DNA from: Gracilibacillus sp. YIM 98692
GTDB taxonomy: Bacteria > Bacillota > Bacilli > Bacillales > Amphibacillaceae
Reading direction: 5' to 3'
Assembly (NCBI RefSeq): GCF_010993965.1
Contig: NZ_WIXM01000008.1
Span: 1 to 64,000 of the forward strand
Length of the DNA: 64,000 nucleotides
Part shown: piece after piece, positions 19,022 through 28,947 of the stretch
Layout of the letters: the number at the start of each line of letters is the position of its first letter
How positions within the stretch are numbered: position 1 is the first letter of the stretch
Translations under genes and position numbers: made by a program
The notes under the pieces: generated by a model
The model's input: the letters and a program-made list of their open reading frames with translations, nothing else
The model's database searches: none
Told to the model about the DNA's origin: nothing

Positions 19022-19906
19022 ATGGATATTCATAACAAACAATATTTGGAAAGTTTGATTGCATGGGGAGATGACGTTAAAAACATTATTCGTGATCATG
19101 ACATGCCAGAATACGAACAAAACGAATGGATCCACCAATTAGAGGTATGGCAGCAAAAGATCCAAGACCTGTTAAGTACGGATTATCTAGAAACAGAAGA
19201 CATGGAAGTACAAAATGTAAGAGCAGAAGGAGAACATATTTTAAACGAAATTCAATATTACGACAGCAGACAACAAAAGGAGAATAGTGTTCCATACGGC
19301 AAACATAAGCTGCCGCCCCTGCCTTATGCGTATGACGCATTGGAACCATATATAAGTGAAACGATTATGCGTCTGCATCATGATGAACATCATCAATCTT
19401 ATGTAGACGGATTAAATGAAGCGGAAAAAGCATTGTATACAAGTAAAAAATCCAAAAACCCAATTAAACACTGGTTAAGAGAGCAAGCCTTTCATGGATC
19501 AGGGCATTTTTTGCATACCATTTTTTGGGATAATATGACACCAAACTCAAAGAAAAAGCCGTCAGGTGAACTATTACATCAAATCGAAAAAGATTTTGGT
19601 TCTTGGCAAAAATTCAAGGAGTTATTTTCGGATACAGCAAATTCTGTTGAGGGTAATGGCTGGGCTGTTTTGTTGTGGGAGCCTAGAAGTGGAAGATTAG
19701 CCGTACAATCTTTTGAAAAACATCAATTGTTTCAATTGCCTGATACCATTCCTTTATTAGTACTAGATGTATGGGAGCATGCTTATTATTTGCAGTACAA
19801 AAACGATAAAGCCACCTATATTAAAAACTGGTGGAATGTAGTCAACTGGAATAATGTCAACAAACGACTAAAAGAAGCTAAAAAAGTGAAGTGGGAGCTT
19901 TATTAA
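19022..19906 (+). CDS. sodF: Fe/Mn superoxide dismutase, SodF type with N-terminal extension
   Basis: This 294-residue enzyme dismutates superoxide to oxygen and hydrogen peroxide in the cytoplasm. Residues 1-about 90 are a charged helical extension. The SOD domain then starts YGKHKLPPLPYAYDALEPY. The metal ligands are seen as the first His of RLHHDEHHQSY, the His of LHTIFW, and the Asp and His of LDVWEHAYY. The extension and the FHGSGHFLH segment replacing the usual NNGGGH match the Bacillus SodF group and not SodA. The ATG at 19022 is chosen because GAGGTGATAG lies just before it; an in-frame ATG at 18998 lacks a ribosome-binding site. It stands alone between xylR and a repeat-filled gap. 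Confidence 0.92.
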   Translation: MDIHNKQYLESLIAWGDDVKNIIRDHDMPEYEQNEWIHQLEVWQQKIQDLLSTDYLETEDMEVQNVRAEGEHILNEIQYYDSRQQKENSVPYGKHKLPPLPYAYDALEPYISETIMRLHHDEHHQSYVDGLNEAEKALYTSKKSKNPIKHWLREQAFHGSGHFLHTIFWDNMTPNSKKKPSGELLHQIEKDFGSWQKFKELFSDTANSVEGNGWAVLLWEPRSGRLAVQSFEKHQLFQLPDTIPLLVLDVWEHAYYLQYKNDKATYIKNWWNVVNWNNVNKRLKEAKKVKWELY

Positions 19907-19999
19907 ATAAAAGTGATCAACATTACAAATAATTGGGTCATAAGTTGATTTTTATTTCATAAGACTATTTAAATTAAACCTCATTACAAAATAGCTTTA

Positions 20000-20455
20000 A
20001 ACTGCGTAGTAACTTTAAAAAGTGTTCATCCCACTCACTTTATGATGAGTGCTTAACCGACGCTGCGGAAAAACACTCTCTTTCACCCTAGGGCACAAGT
20101 GCGACATCTACTCAAGCTTCCTTCGGTCGCTTTCGCAGTGTCTTCTTTGCCGTGGGGAACGCTTCAGCCTCCTCACGAGCAAAAACCGCTCGCCCGAGGG
20201 GTCTTCAGACTGTTCCTTTCCCACAGGAGTCTCGTATTTTTCCGCAGCTTGGATGGGTGCTCGTTTTTAGTGAGAAAAAATACATTTTCTTACTGCTTAC
20301 AAGCGGAAGAAATATACGTAGACTCCTGGGGGAACAGCGCGAGCTGAAGATCCCGCAGGCAGCTTGCTGCCGAGGAAGCTGAAGCCGTGCCCCCGGAAAG
20401 CGAAGTATATTTCTGGAGCGGTATTCAGACCTTTTTTAAGGCTTACGTCGCAGTT
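20000..20455. repeat. Composite palindromic repeat, copy B
   Basis: This 456-bp noncoding element has AACTGC at 20000-20005 and GCAGTT at 20450-20455 as inverted termini. It consists of two related halves facing each other: a CGTGGGGAACGCTTCAGCC half (about 20150-20240) and its inverted counterpart (about 20300-20405, CTCCTGGGGGAAC to CCCCCGGAAAGCG). From about 20155 onward it is nearly identical to copy C at 24194-24577. Relative to C it carries extra bases around 20085-20150. Short frames read through it are not genes. It fills most of the 709-bp gap between sodF and the ROK gene. Confidence 0.85.
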
Positions 20456-20513
20456 TTGTTCTAGTGTGTAATAAACCAACATTTAAAAAAGTTAACAGAT
20501 AAACTCTCTAGCA

Positions 20514-20593
20514 ACGCAACTGGCATATATTTGCTATCCGACAGGAGTATTGAATATTCCAGTTGCTGATCTGTGTATGTCAAACTAATCTTA
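20514..20593. repeat. Internally deleted, decayed copy of the palindromic repeat
   Basis: Both outer arms of the single element at 32242-32394 are recognisable: ACGCAACTGG with a following ATAT tract on the left, and CAGGAGT, ATATTCCA, TTGCTGA and AAACTAA on the right. About 73 nt of the centre are missing. This resembles the internal deletions common in nonautonomous elements. Confidence 0.6.
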
Positions 20594-20615
20594 CCATACT
20601 TATTGATTCCTCATA

Positions 20616-21800
20616 TCAAAAGTAAGACTGAAAAATTAAGGCGGCAGCGCCTATGGTAATGGAATTTTCCATTCGGTTTGCTTTTTTAAAATGGATCAGT
20701 TGACGCTCTGTTGAGTTTATAAACTGTTTAGCAGTCTGGACGACTTTTTCAAAATAATCAGGATACCTTTTGATTAGCTCACTATTTAATACGACTTGCT
20801 CCGGGTGCAATACGTTAATCATATTGGCTAAACCAACCCCATAACTGTAGGCAGATTGAAGCACAATATCTTGCAGAACTGGATCCCCTTTTTGCAAAGC
20901 TTGAAAAAAACGATCCAATTGATTCATTTTATCCAGTTGATCCCAATCCTCCAAAAAGGATATACTGTTGTTATCTGTCATCCTTTTCCCCATTTCTTCT
21001 AATAAAAAATCATAAGAAATAAGAGAAGTTAGGGATTTACCATTATGTATATCCAATATCATATCTCCAAAAGAACTGGCATCCCCTGTTTTATTTTGCA
21101 TAATATGTCCGTCTGTAAGAACACCGCAACGTAAACCGCGACCACTAATACTATAAAGAATCGTTTGGTTCTGAACGGGGTCTTTTATATATTCATGCAA
21201 TGTCGCTACATTTGCCCCATTTTCCAATACCACCTTGGTATCAAAGGTCTTTTCCAGCTCTTCAACAATCGGAACATTTTTCCAACCTGAAGCAATAAAG
21301 GCTTCTGGTCTAAGGATTAAACCCTTTTCTCTATCTAACGGACCAACCGTACCAACTCCGATTCCAAGAAGGTCTTGTTGAGATATATGATACTTTTTCA
21401 TAAAATGTTGCGCTTTCTCTTTTAATAATGTAATGGTCTTATCAGGAGTATGTGTCTCTGTCATGGAGAACGAATAACTATCTACTTGCTGGAAAGTCAA
21501 ATCCATTAACGTAATCGTCGATCTAATTCGTGAAATATCAATCCCTATTATAAATCCTGTCTTTGGTTCTACCTCATATAATGCAGGAGGTCTGCCACCG
21601 GAAGATTCTTCATATTGTCCAACCCGAATAAAACCTTCTTCTATTAAGGCTTCGAGATGTCGAGTAACTGTTGTTTGGGTCATGCCAGTAAGCTCTTTTA
21701 ATTTTGATTTTGTAATGGGACCATCTTGATGAATATAGTGATAAATTTGTTTCATTCCAATATATTTATTGGATGTCTGCTGCAAAAATTGCCGAAACAC
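20616..21800 (-). CDS. ROK-family transcriptional regulator
   Basis: This 394-residue protein has an N-terminal helix-turn-helix (about 15-75, TKSKLKELTGMTQTTVTRHL) and a ROK sugar-binding domain starting at GFIIGIDISR. The conserved ROK zinc motif (CxCGxxGC) found in the neighbouring XylR is absent here; the corresponding stretch reads TGDASSFGDMILDIHNGKS. It may therefore bind ligand or fold differently. The start is a GTG with GGGAGAGA 6 bases upstream. It is the last gene of the block, about 105 bp downstream of a GH3 gene, and probably regulates it. The inducer is unknown. Confidence 0.88.
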   Translation of the reverse strand: MFRQFLQQTSNKYIGMKQIYHYIHQDGPITKSKLKELTGMTQTTVTRHLEALIEEGFIRVGQYEESSGGRPPALYEVEPKTGFIIGIDISRIRSTITLMDLTFQQVDSYSFSMTETHTPDKTITLLKEKAQHFMKKYHISQQDLLGIGVGTVGPLDREKGLILRPEAFIASGWKNVPIVEELEKTFDTKVVLENGANVATLHEYIKDPVQNQTILYSISGRGLRCGVLTDGHIMQNKTGDASSFGDMILDIHNGKSLTSLISYDFLLEEMGKRMTDNNSISFLEDWDQLDKMNQLDRFFQALQKGDPVLQDIVLQSAYSYGVGLANMINVLHPEQVVLNSELIKRYPDYFEKVVQTAKQFINSTERQLIHFKKANRMENSITIGAAALIFQSYF

Positions 21801-21905
21801 AATGTTCTCTCCCTATTCCTAATATTTCTATTTATTATAACACGTGGTTAAACATTAGTGATAAAGGAAAGAGAATTTAAATAGTTCATAAACTGATGAG
21901 ATTAC

Positions 21906-24131
21906 CTATTTTTTATACCTTTTCGTTCTCTCATCCTCTATGACACCTTGCCAATTAAGTCCATAGGCAAAGTCATATTTATTTCCTTCTGTATCGATAT
22001 GACATGCCATATCATGTGGCATATCTTCATATTGTTTTTCTACCGTTTCCATATCTTTTGGCATTTGCATAGGTAACAATCCAGATGGTTCCGATTCTCC
22101 TGTAATCGTGTCCAATAGTGCTTGATCTTGAACACCAAATTGAACAAATAATCCATCTATTTCATTCTCAAACTCCGATACCACTGCTGGATTAGAGAGT
22201 AACATAGAGACGATTACTGGTTTATCCTTCATTTTCTTTTTGGTTTGTAATATTAAATCTAAATCTGATTTGTTCTTGGTTTGGACTGTGTTTCCTTTAT
22301 AAGAACGGTTTAATACTTCACGATTATCCCCTGCCAGACTTTCCTTTCGGGCAGTTGTTGCTGTGTAATCATGGTATTGTAAACTAATTGGCATATATCC
22401 AGATCCGCCAGTTTCACGATCTTCTTTACTATAACCGCTTCCCGAATCAGGTCCTTCTACACAAACCAGCGCAAAATCTGCTTCTTCGGGGTTATCTGTT
22501 ACATGAAAATACTGTTGAACGAGATCTACATTAATGGAATGCTCCGTTTTATCTGGAACTTTATTGCCGAACCAATCGATTTGCTCTGGGAAATAACGTT
22601 TAGGAATATAAACCGTTAAGCCTTTCGCTAATGGAAGCACATCATTTTTATTTTTCAACATGACAATCGATTGTAATTGTGCCTGAAATCCTTCCTTCAT
22701 ATATGTTGGAGTTCCAACAGTTCGCGCACTTTCTGCTGCATCTAAATATGGATTTTCAAAAAGCCCTGTACGGAAAATATTTTTTAATAACTTTACAGCA
22801 GAGCGCTCCATTCGTTGACGCATGAATGCTTCTCCATGTTCTTGAACTCCCATTTTATATGCTTCTAACACTGGTTCCATTTCGTTATTTCCTCCAAATT
22901 GATCGACACCAGCCATGAGCAGCTTATAATGACGTTCGGCCACCGTTAAATCCTCGACTCCCCAAGGTTTACCTGCAAAAAGGTCAACAGTCTCTGGCTC
23001 ATCACCTGTAATAAGCCAATCCGTGCACACAACCCCTTCATAAGCATAAGTATTTTGCAGTAAATCATGAATTAAGTGCTTATTGTAGGAGTTACCTACA
23101 TTTTCATGGTTTTGTTGATCCTGATCATAAGAAATCGTATAATACGGCATGACAGCTGAAGCTTCTTTTGTTTTTCCTTTTAGCTGAAAGGCTCCTTCTG
23201 TGAAGGGTTTCATATGCTCTTCGAAATTGTTTCCTGGATAAACCGCATATTTACCAAATCCCCAATGGGCATCACGGCCTCCTTCACCGGATCCACCACC
23301 TGGCCAATGTTTGACCATAGCGTTAACACTGTCATAACCCCAGCCGTCTGCAATCTCTTTTTCTGCTTCTGATGTCTGAAATCCGTCAATATATGCTCTA
23401 CCTAGATCTGTTGAAAGATGCGGATCTTCCCCAAATGTGCCATTAAATCGATACCACCTTGGATCTGTAGCGATATCAATTTGTGGAGATAAAGCCGTTG
23501 TTAATCCTAGCGCTCGATATTCTTTTGCCGCGATTTCGCCAAATTTTTGTACGGTTTCTGGAGAGAAGGTTGCTGCAAGACCTAAACTTTCTGGCCACAT
23601 CGAAATATGTCCACCTGCTCCTTCATTAAACTCTTTACTAGAGTCACTTCCATGTCGTGGATCTGAACTGTTGTTGGCTGGTATCCCATGACCGATACCC
23701 TCTACTAATGCTTGTACATGATTGTTCCATTTTGCTGCTGTTTCAGGAGTTTCCACTGTTGTGACTAACACGTGTCTAAGGTGATCTTTTACCAAAAACT
23801 CCTTTTGCTGATCGGATAACTCCCAAGCCTTAGCGTCACTCTCATCAAACGTTTTGCCATCATATGTACTAACAAATGGTCCCCTTGTTGCAGCTGGAAT
23901 CGATTGATGACGGCTATACAGCATCAAACCAGCAATCTCTTCGATCGATAATTTAGATGCTAAATCCTTTGCTCGCTCTTCAGCAGACAAACGCCAATCT
24001 TTATATGGCTCTAAGTCACCGCTTTTATTTAAATCTTTAAAATACAAACCGTCTTGCTCTATTAACGTAACTCCAGATTCCATCGAAAAACCTAAAACAG
24101 GACCATTTTTGTTTTTCTTATATTTTATCAT
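21906..24131 (-). CDS. GH3 beta-glycosidase (first of two)
   Basis: This is a 741-residue cytoplasmic family 3 glycoside hydrolase without a signal peptide. The N-terminal barrel carries the conserved KHWPGGG motif (about 274-280) and the nucleophile Asp371 in VVCTDW, where most family members have SDW. A C-terminal alpha/beta domain with LPLAKGLTVYIPKRYF and a short tail follow. The fibronectin-like domain common in GH3 is not seen. It releases terminal beta-linked sugars; beta-glucosidase and beta-xylosidase are both possible. It is only distantly similar to the GH3 at 24679-26979. Two near-identical repeats lie before it and after the following ROK gene, so the GH3-ROK pair looks like a separable cassette. 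Confidence 0.9.
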   Translation of the reverse strand: MIKYKKNKNGPVLGFSMESGVTLIEQDGLYFKDLNKSGDLEPYKDWRLSAEERAKDLASKLSIEEIAGLMLYSRHQSIPAATRGPFVSTYDGKTFDESDAKAWELSDQQKEFLVKDHLRHVLVTTVETPETAAKWNNHVQALVEGIGHGIPANNSSDPRHGSDSSKEFNEGAGGHISMWPESLGLAATFSPETVQKFGEIAAKEYRALGLTTALSPQIDIATDPRWYRFNGTFGEDPHLSTDLGRAYIDGFQTSEAEKEIADGWGYDSVNAMVKHWPGGGSGEGGRDAHWGFGKYAVYPGNNFEEHMKPFTEGAFQLKGKTKEASAVMPYYTISYDQDQQNHENVGNSYNKHLIHDLLQNTYAYEGVVCTDWLITGDEPETVDLFAGKPWGVEDLTVAERHYKLLMAGVDQFGGNNEMEPVLEAYKMGVQEHGEAFMRQRMERSAVKLLKNIFRTGLFENPYLDAAESARTVGTPTYMKEGFQAQLQSIVMLKNKNDVLPLAKGLTVYIPKRYFPEQIDWFGNKVPDKTEHSINVDLVQQYFHVTDNPEEADFALVCVEGPDSGSGYSKEDRETGGSGYMPISLQYHDYTATTARKESLAGDNREVLNRSYKGNTVQTKNKSDLDLILQTKKKMKDKPVIVSMLLSNPAVVSEFENEIDGLFVQFGVQDQALLDTITGESEPSGLLPMQMPKDMETVEKQYEDMPHDMACHIDTEGNKYDFAYGLNWQGVIEDERTKRYKK

Positions 24132-24193
24132 GGTATACTCACCTCTTTTATTTTAGCTGTTTCTAAAAGATTTTTGCTTTTTATAATAAGGCT

Positions 24194-24577
24194 AACTGCA
24201 CACGACGTAACTTTGAAAACTCGTTTCACGATGAGTGCTTAATCGTCGCTGCGGAAAACCACTCGCTTTCCGTGGGGAACGCTTTAGCCTCCTCACGAGC
24301 AAAAACCGCTCGCCCGAGGGGTCTTCAGACTGTTCCTTTCCCACAGGAGTCTCGTATTTTTCCGCAGCTTGGATGGGTGCTCGTTTTTAGTGAGAAAAAA
24401 TACATTTTTCTTACTACTCACAAGCGGAAGAAATATACGTAGACTCCTGGGGGAACAGCGCGAGCTGAAGATCCCGCAGGCAGCTTGCTGCCGAGGAAGC
24501 TGAAGCCGTGCCCCCGGAAAGCGAAGTATATTTCTGGAGCGGTATTCAGAGCTTTTTTTAAGGCTTATGTCGCAGTT
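24194..24577. repeat. Composite palindromic repeat, copy C
   Basis: This 384-bp noncoding element starts AACTGC (24194-24199) and ends GCAGTT (24572-24577). Its two inner halves are inverted. From about 24271 to the end it is almost base-for-base the same as copy B at 20152-20455, and it lies in the same orientation. It occupies the gap between the two GH3 genes. There is no transposase and no credible gene inside. Confidence 0.88.
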
Positions 24578-24643
24578 TGGCAAGGTAACACAAAACAATG
24601 TGAAAAGAGCTTTATTTTAAACTAAATGATGATCTATGCAAAT

Positions 24644-24670
24644 AAAGCCGCAGCCTGTCACTGCGACTTT
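24644..24670 (-). terminator. Terminator after the second GH3 gene
   Basis: AAAGTCGCAG and CTGCGGCTTT (minus strand) form a 10-bp stem with one G-U pair and a 7-nt loop, 9 bp beyond the stop codon. The T run is short. Confidence 0.6.
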
Positions 24671-24678
24671 GTTTGCTG

Positions 24679-26979
24679 TTAAGACAACACTTTTTGTTTC
24701 TGCGCCTCGTTTAATTGATCAATCATATCTTGTAACATCTCTTCGGTAAAATGGCCCCCGCTGAAGTTAGCTAGTGCACGTAACGGGAGATATTTCATCA
24801 TCGCTTCCATCATTTCCGAAGATTCTTCACTATCAGCTGCCGCATCCATTAGTGGATTATGTTTATTTGCTTCTTGTAATAATTCTTTCGCTAAAGAAGC
24901 AATATCTGGATTGGCTAAAAGATCTCCTACTGTAGTATTACGATGAATCGTTTGTTGTACGGGAACAGTTGATGTAACATGAATAGAATCTTTTAGGACT
25001 ATATCTTGTGAAGACTTTCCGATTAGGATTTCAAAATCTCCTGTTTCCACATGCCAATCTTGTAACTCCACATTATAGTAAGCAAAGGCGCGTTTATCTA
25101 ATGTAAAGGAAACTTCTTTTGCCTCACCTGGCTGTAATGCCACTTTTTCAAAACCTTTTAATTCTTTTTCTGGTCTGATCACACTGCTATCTACATCTTT
25201 CACATATAACTGTACGACTTCTTTTCCAGCAACTTCTCCAGTATTTTTAACTGTTACTTTTACAGTTACAGTGTCTGTATCTTGTAAGTCTTTTTGGCTA
25301 ATGGATAAATCACTATATTCAAATGTGGTATAGCTTAAACCATACCCAAATGGAAATAGTGGCTCTACTTCTTTTGTATCATAGTAACGATAGCCTACAA
25401 AAATCCCCTCTTTATATTCCACTGTATCTCCTTCTCCTGGGAAATTTAAATAAGACGGATTATCGCTTAATTTGATTGGGAAGGTTTCTGCTAACTTTCC
25501 GCTTGGATTTACATTGCCGAATAAAATATCTGTAATCGCACCACCTAGTGCTTGGCCCCCAAGATATCCTTCTAGAACGGCTTTCGCTTTATCTAACCAA
25601 GGCATTTCTATTGGTGCACCATTACTCAATACGACAATTACGTTTGGCTGCACTTTGGCAACTTCTTCGATTAATTGTCGTTGGTTTTCTGGAATATCTA
25701 AGTGAACACGATCGTATCCTTCTGACTCGTAACGATCCGGTAATCCTATAAATAATACAGCAGCGTCAGATTGAGTAGCTGCACGCTTTGCTTCTTCTAC
25801 TAATTGATCATCCACTTTATCACTATCTAAGTCATAGCCTTGAGCATAAGCAATATTAGATTCACCCGAAGCAGTTCGCTTCATTTCTTCATAAATATCA
25901 TCAAGCTGAGTAGGATTGATGTGAGAACTTCCCCCGCCTTGATATCTCGGCTTTTTAGCAAGGGCACCGATAACAGCAATATCGTTATCCTCGGAAAGTG
26001 GAAGCACATCTCGATCATTTTTCAGAAGAACCATGCCTTCACTTGCCACTTGTTTTGCTAGTTGGTGATGCTCTTTCTTATCATAACTAGCATCTTCCTT
26101 TTGATAATCTACTGCCATGAAAATGATGCGTAATAATCGTTGTACTGCACGATCTAGCTTTACTTCTGAGAGTTTACCAGATTTTACTGCTGCTAGAATT
26201 TTGTTATCTCCTAAGCCATAGCTTGATGGCATTTCAAGTTCAAGACCAGCTTCTAAACCGTCCACTCGCTCATTAACAGCTCCCCAATCAGAGACTACAA
26301 AACCTTCAAATCCCCATTCATCTCTTAAAATATCTGTTAATAAATTTTTACTTTCTGCTGCAAACTCTCCATTTACTTTATTGTACGAACACATCACCGT
26401 CCAAGGTTCTGCCTTTTTCACTGCCTGTTCAAAGCTTGCGAGATAGATTTCTCTCAACGTACGTTCATCTACTACAGCATTTGTAGACATACGACGGTGC
26501 TCTTGATTGTTTGCTGCAAAGTGTTTCAGCGATGTACCTACTCCTTGGCTTTGTATACCTTTAATATGATTAGCTGCCATCTCTGAAGATAGATATGGAT
26601 CCTCAGAAAAATATTCGAAGTTTCTACCACATAACGGAGAACGCTTAATATTAGCACCAGGCCCTAGTAAAACTCCTACATTCTCTGCTTGTGCTTCTTC
26701 CCCTAATGCGATCCCAACTTTTTCAATTAACTTACGATCCCAAGAACTTGCAAGACCTACAGCAGAAGGAAAGCATGTCGCAGGTACACTATTACTTAAT
26801 CCTAAGTGGTCTGCATCTTCCGCTTGTTTACGCAAACCATGCGGTCCATCTGTTACCATAATCGATGGAATGCCCAGACGTTCTACACCTTTTAAAAACC
26901 AAAAATCTAAACCAGAACACATGCCTACTTTTTCTTCTAAAGTCATTTGTTCTATTAATTGGCGAATATCTCTTGTCAT
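24679..26979 (-). CDS. GH3 beta-glucosidase-like enzyme (second)
   Basis: This is a 766-residue cytoplasmic GH3 enzyme of the common BglB/BglX domain order. The barrel has [10 protein letters not shown], the KHFAANNQE motif (about 152-160) and nucleophile Asp231 in [15 protein letters not shown]. An alpha/beta sandwich domain has GGGSSHINP and [12 protein letters not shown], followed by a fibronectin III-like domain (about 560-640, [17 protein letters not shown]). A 100-residue C-terminal tail is rich in Glu and Met. It cleaves terminal beta-glucosides or xylosides from imported oligosaccharides. AACGGAGGATG precedes the start, and a cre lies about 25 bp upstream, pointing to its own catabolite-repressed promoter behind the sulfatase operon. 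Confidence 0.94.
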   Translation of the reverse strand: MTRDIRQLIEQMTLEEKVGMCSGLDFWFLKGVERLGIPSIMVTDGPHGLRKQAEDADHLGLSNSVPATCFPSAVGLASSWDRKLIEKVGIALGEEAQAENVGVLLGPGANIKRSPLCGRNFEYFSEDPYLSSEMAANHIKGIQSQGVGTSLKHFAANNQEHRRMSTNAVVDERTLREIYLASFEQAVKKAEPWTVMCSYNKVNGEFAAESKNLLTDILRDEWGFEGFVVSDWGAVNERVDGLEAGLELEMPSSYGLGDNKILAAVKSGKLSEVKLDRAVQRLLRIIFMAVDYQKEDASYDKKEHHQLAKQVASEGMVLLKNDRDVLPLSEDNDIAVIGALAKKPRYQGGGSSHINPTQLDDIYEEMKRTASGESNIAYAQGYDLDSDKVDDQLVEEAKRAATQSDAAVLFIGLPDRYESEGYDRVHLDIPENQRQLIEEVAKVQPNVIVVLSNGAPIEMPWLDKAKAVLEGYLGGQALGGAITDILFGNVNPSGKLAETFPIKLSDNPSYLNFPGEGDTVEYKEGIFVGYRYYDTKEVEPLFPFGYGLSYTTFEYSDLSISQKDLQDTDTVTVKVTVKNTGEVAGKEVVQLYVKDVDSSVIRPEKELKGFEKVALQPGEAKEVSFTLDKRAFAYYNVELQDWHVETGDFEILIGKSSQDIVLKDSIHVTSTVPVQQTIHRNTTVGDLLANPDIASLAKELLQEANKHNPLMDAAADSEESSEMMEAMMKYLPLRALANFSGGHFTEEMLQDMIDQLNEAQKQKVLS

Positions 26980-27002
26980 ATTTCATCCTCCGTTTCTTTT
27001 GA

Positions 27003-27016
27003 ATAAAGCGTTTACT
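27003..27016. promoter_or_regulatory. cre upstream of the GH3 gene
   Basis: ATAAAGCGTTTACT matches 11 of 14 positions of TGWAANCGNTNWCA, including the central CG and the TTTAC arm. It lies 24 bp upstream of the GH3 start codon. Confidence 0.5.
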
Positions 27017-27094
27017 TATAATAATATCTTAATGTATTATTCAAAAGATTAATGGTGTTTTTTTAATATTTATAGTATTTTTATGTTATTTTTT

Positions 27095-27131
27095 AAGGAA
27101 AGTTGCAGCTATCATCACTACAACTTTCCTT
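27095..27131. terminator. Hairpin after the CMPAR sulfatase gene
   Basis: A perfect 11-bp inverted repeat (27095-27105 with 27121-27131) begins 11 bp past the stop codon. On the minus strand it is followed by A residues and not T residues, so it may stabilise the mRNA end instead of stopping polymerase. Confidence 0.5.
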
Positions 27132-27141
27132 TATTGATTTC

Positions 27142-28923
27142 TTAATGAGTTCTACCAGCAAGATTAATGAAATATAATAATTTATCTTTTTCTTTTTTCT
27201 CAAAAGTTTGCTCAACAAAAGAATGAATGAGCCCACCATCTATTTCCTCATTAAAAGAATTTTGTACAAAATGTTCCAATTTCTTCAATATGTTTGCTCT
27301 TTCCTTTTCTGGAGTTGTGTTTAGCAATGCACGAACTTTATTTTGCGCAGATTTTGTCCAGGAGTATGATTCCAAGACCTCTATTTTTGCTGCTTGTTTC
27401 ATTTGTTGATGTTGATCTTGTAAATCATCGATACTAATATCACCCTCTTTTGGTATGCCTAATCGCTCATATTGTTCCTCTGGTGCCTCATGCTTTCTCA
27501 TGATCTCTGCCATTTTTTTAATCAATTTTTGCTCTACTTCTGCATCTTCTATTTCGTTATGTTGTCCAGGATCATTCACAATATCGTATAATTTTGAGCC
27601 ATATTGGAACGGATTTACAAAACCTCTTCCCGCTTCCATTTTCATCACTTTGGCTCTACGTGTAAAAGAAAAGCGATCTTCTAACTCAATGTCCGTTAAT
27701 TCATTTACAGAAAACATTTGTCGCATATGTGTTGGCATTAAGGTATATTCATATAGAGGTTTATTTTGTGGTAAGACAGGTCCTCTCATATATACATAAT
27801 TTTTGTCTACTATGTTGACATGCCCGCCATGAAATCCAAATAAGGCAGCATCTTTTGCAGTATTTTTTTTCTCTTCCTTAAACAGATCTCCGATTGGGCT
27901 CCCTGTCATTTCTTTTGGAATTTCCACATCAAAAAAATCTAATAATGTGGGAGCAATGTCTATTAATTGCACTATTTCTTCATTGCGTTGCCCTTCTTCT
28001 TTATACCTTGGATCCCACATAAACATTGGAATATGAGCAATCTCTTGATAAACAGGCATAATAGCTTTGGACCACCACCCATGCTCACCTAGCAAATAAC
28101 CATGATCTGTATTGACAATTAACATCGTGTCTTCCCACATATCGTTTTCATCCATCATATCAAGCACTTTACCTAGATAATGATCACACATACTTAACAA
28201 TGCAGCATATTCATATTTTCCATGCTCGACAGTTTCCTCACCTTCTCTTACAAAATAATAAGGTGGCCAATCAAACTGTTTTCCATCATATTCATGAGGA
28301 TATAACTCTTTATATTTTTTATAAGATGTAAACGGCTCATGGGGATCAAATGTTTCTAATTGCAAAAACCATTGATCCTCATCCTTATTTTTATCTATAA
28401 ACTCTAATCCAGCTTGAAATGTCATGGCTTGTGGATGCTGTTCTTCCTCTTTGTAATATTCTCTATTGATGACATCTTGTCGGAACAAAGGAAACTCCTT
28501 CATTTCTGGTACTTCTGTCTCTGGTAGGTCCGGATCTTTCACATGCCCTTTCCACGGATCTCCTTCCTGCCCTCTAAAACTTTCCCAAGAGCTGTATCTA
28601 GTATGATAGGTTGCTCCACCGTCCTCCCAATAATGTTGGTGGTCGGACACTAAATGCGTATAAACACCATTATTTTTTAGTATTTCCGGCATCGAATGAT
28701 CAAATGGCTCAAGGGGCCCCCAGCTGCGATGTAAAAAGTTATAACGTCCTGTATGCAAATCTCTTCGTGCTGGCATACAAGGTAAACTTCCTGCATATGC
28801 GTTATCAAAGGTAACCGTTTTATCAGCTAACCGTTGAAAATTGGGAGCATGAACCCAATCACATCCATACGGTGGCAGCATATGACGATTTAACGAATCA
28901 AACATGACCATGATTGCTTTCAT
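27142..28923 (-). CDS. Sulfatase, CMPAR type (alkaline phosphatase-like fold)
   Basis: This is a 593-residue type I (formylglycine) sulfatase, cytoplasmic with no signal peptide. The activation motif is CMPAR with Cys49 as the residue to be oxidised. Metal-site residues appear in MFDSLNRH at the N terminus and in NTDHGYLLGEHGWWSK. A C-terminal region of about 130 charged residues is longer than in its paralogue at 47282-48781, with which it shares the GSLPCMPARRD and GFHGG/GMFGM context. The substrate is unknown. It is the last of the importer-sulfatase transcript, 24 bp after another sulfatase gene, and has a GGAGTGG ribosome-binding site. Confidence 0.92.
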   Translation of the reverse strand: MKAIMVMFDSLNRHMLPPYGCDWVHAPNFQRLADKTVTFDNAYAGSLPCMPARRDLHTGRYNFLHRSWGPLEPFDHSMPEILKNNGVYTHLVSDHQHYWEDGGATYHTRYSSWESFRGQEGDPWKGHVKDPDLPETEVPEMKEFPLFRQDVINREYYKEEEQHPQAMTFQAGLEFIDKNKDEDQWFLQLETFDPHEPFTSYKKYKELYPHEYDGKQFDWPPYYFVREGEETVEHGKYEYAALLSMCDHYLGKVLDMMDENDMWEDTMLIVNTDHGYLLGEHGWWSKAIMPVYQEIAHIPMFMWDPRYKEEGQRNEEIVQLIDIAPTLLDFFDVEIPKEMTGSPIGDLFKEEKKNTAKDAALFGFHGGHVNIVDKNYVYMRGPVLPQNKPLYEYTLMPTHMRQMFSVNELTDIELEDRFSFTRRAKVMKMEAGRGFVNPFQYGSKLYDIVNDPGQHNEIEDAEVEQKLIKKMAEIMRKHEAPEEQYERLGIPKEGDISIDDLQDQHQQMKQAAKIEVLESYSWTKSAQNKVRALLNTTPEKERANILKKLEHFVQNSFNEEIDGGLIHSFVEQTFEKKEKDKLLYFINLAGRTH

Positions 28924-28947
28924 CTTAATACCACTCCAATTAATATT

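Noticed and set aside
20049-20482. Several open frames of 60-82 codons on both strands
   Set aside because: They are read through the palindromic repeat copy B, are rich in Ser/Arg/Pro from GC-rich repeats, have no ribosome-binding sites, and the same frames recur in copy C.
24293-24598. A 101-codon minus-strand frame between the two GH3 genes
   Set aside because: It lies inside repeat copy C and mirrors its palindrome; no ribosome-binding site and no recognisable domain.
27053-27090. AT-rich stretch after the GH3 cre as a second promoter
   Set aside because: Several TATAAT-like hexamers can be drawn in such AT-rich sequence, but none has a convincing -35 at the right distance.
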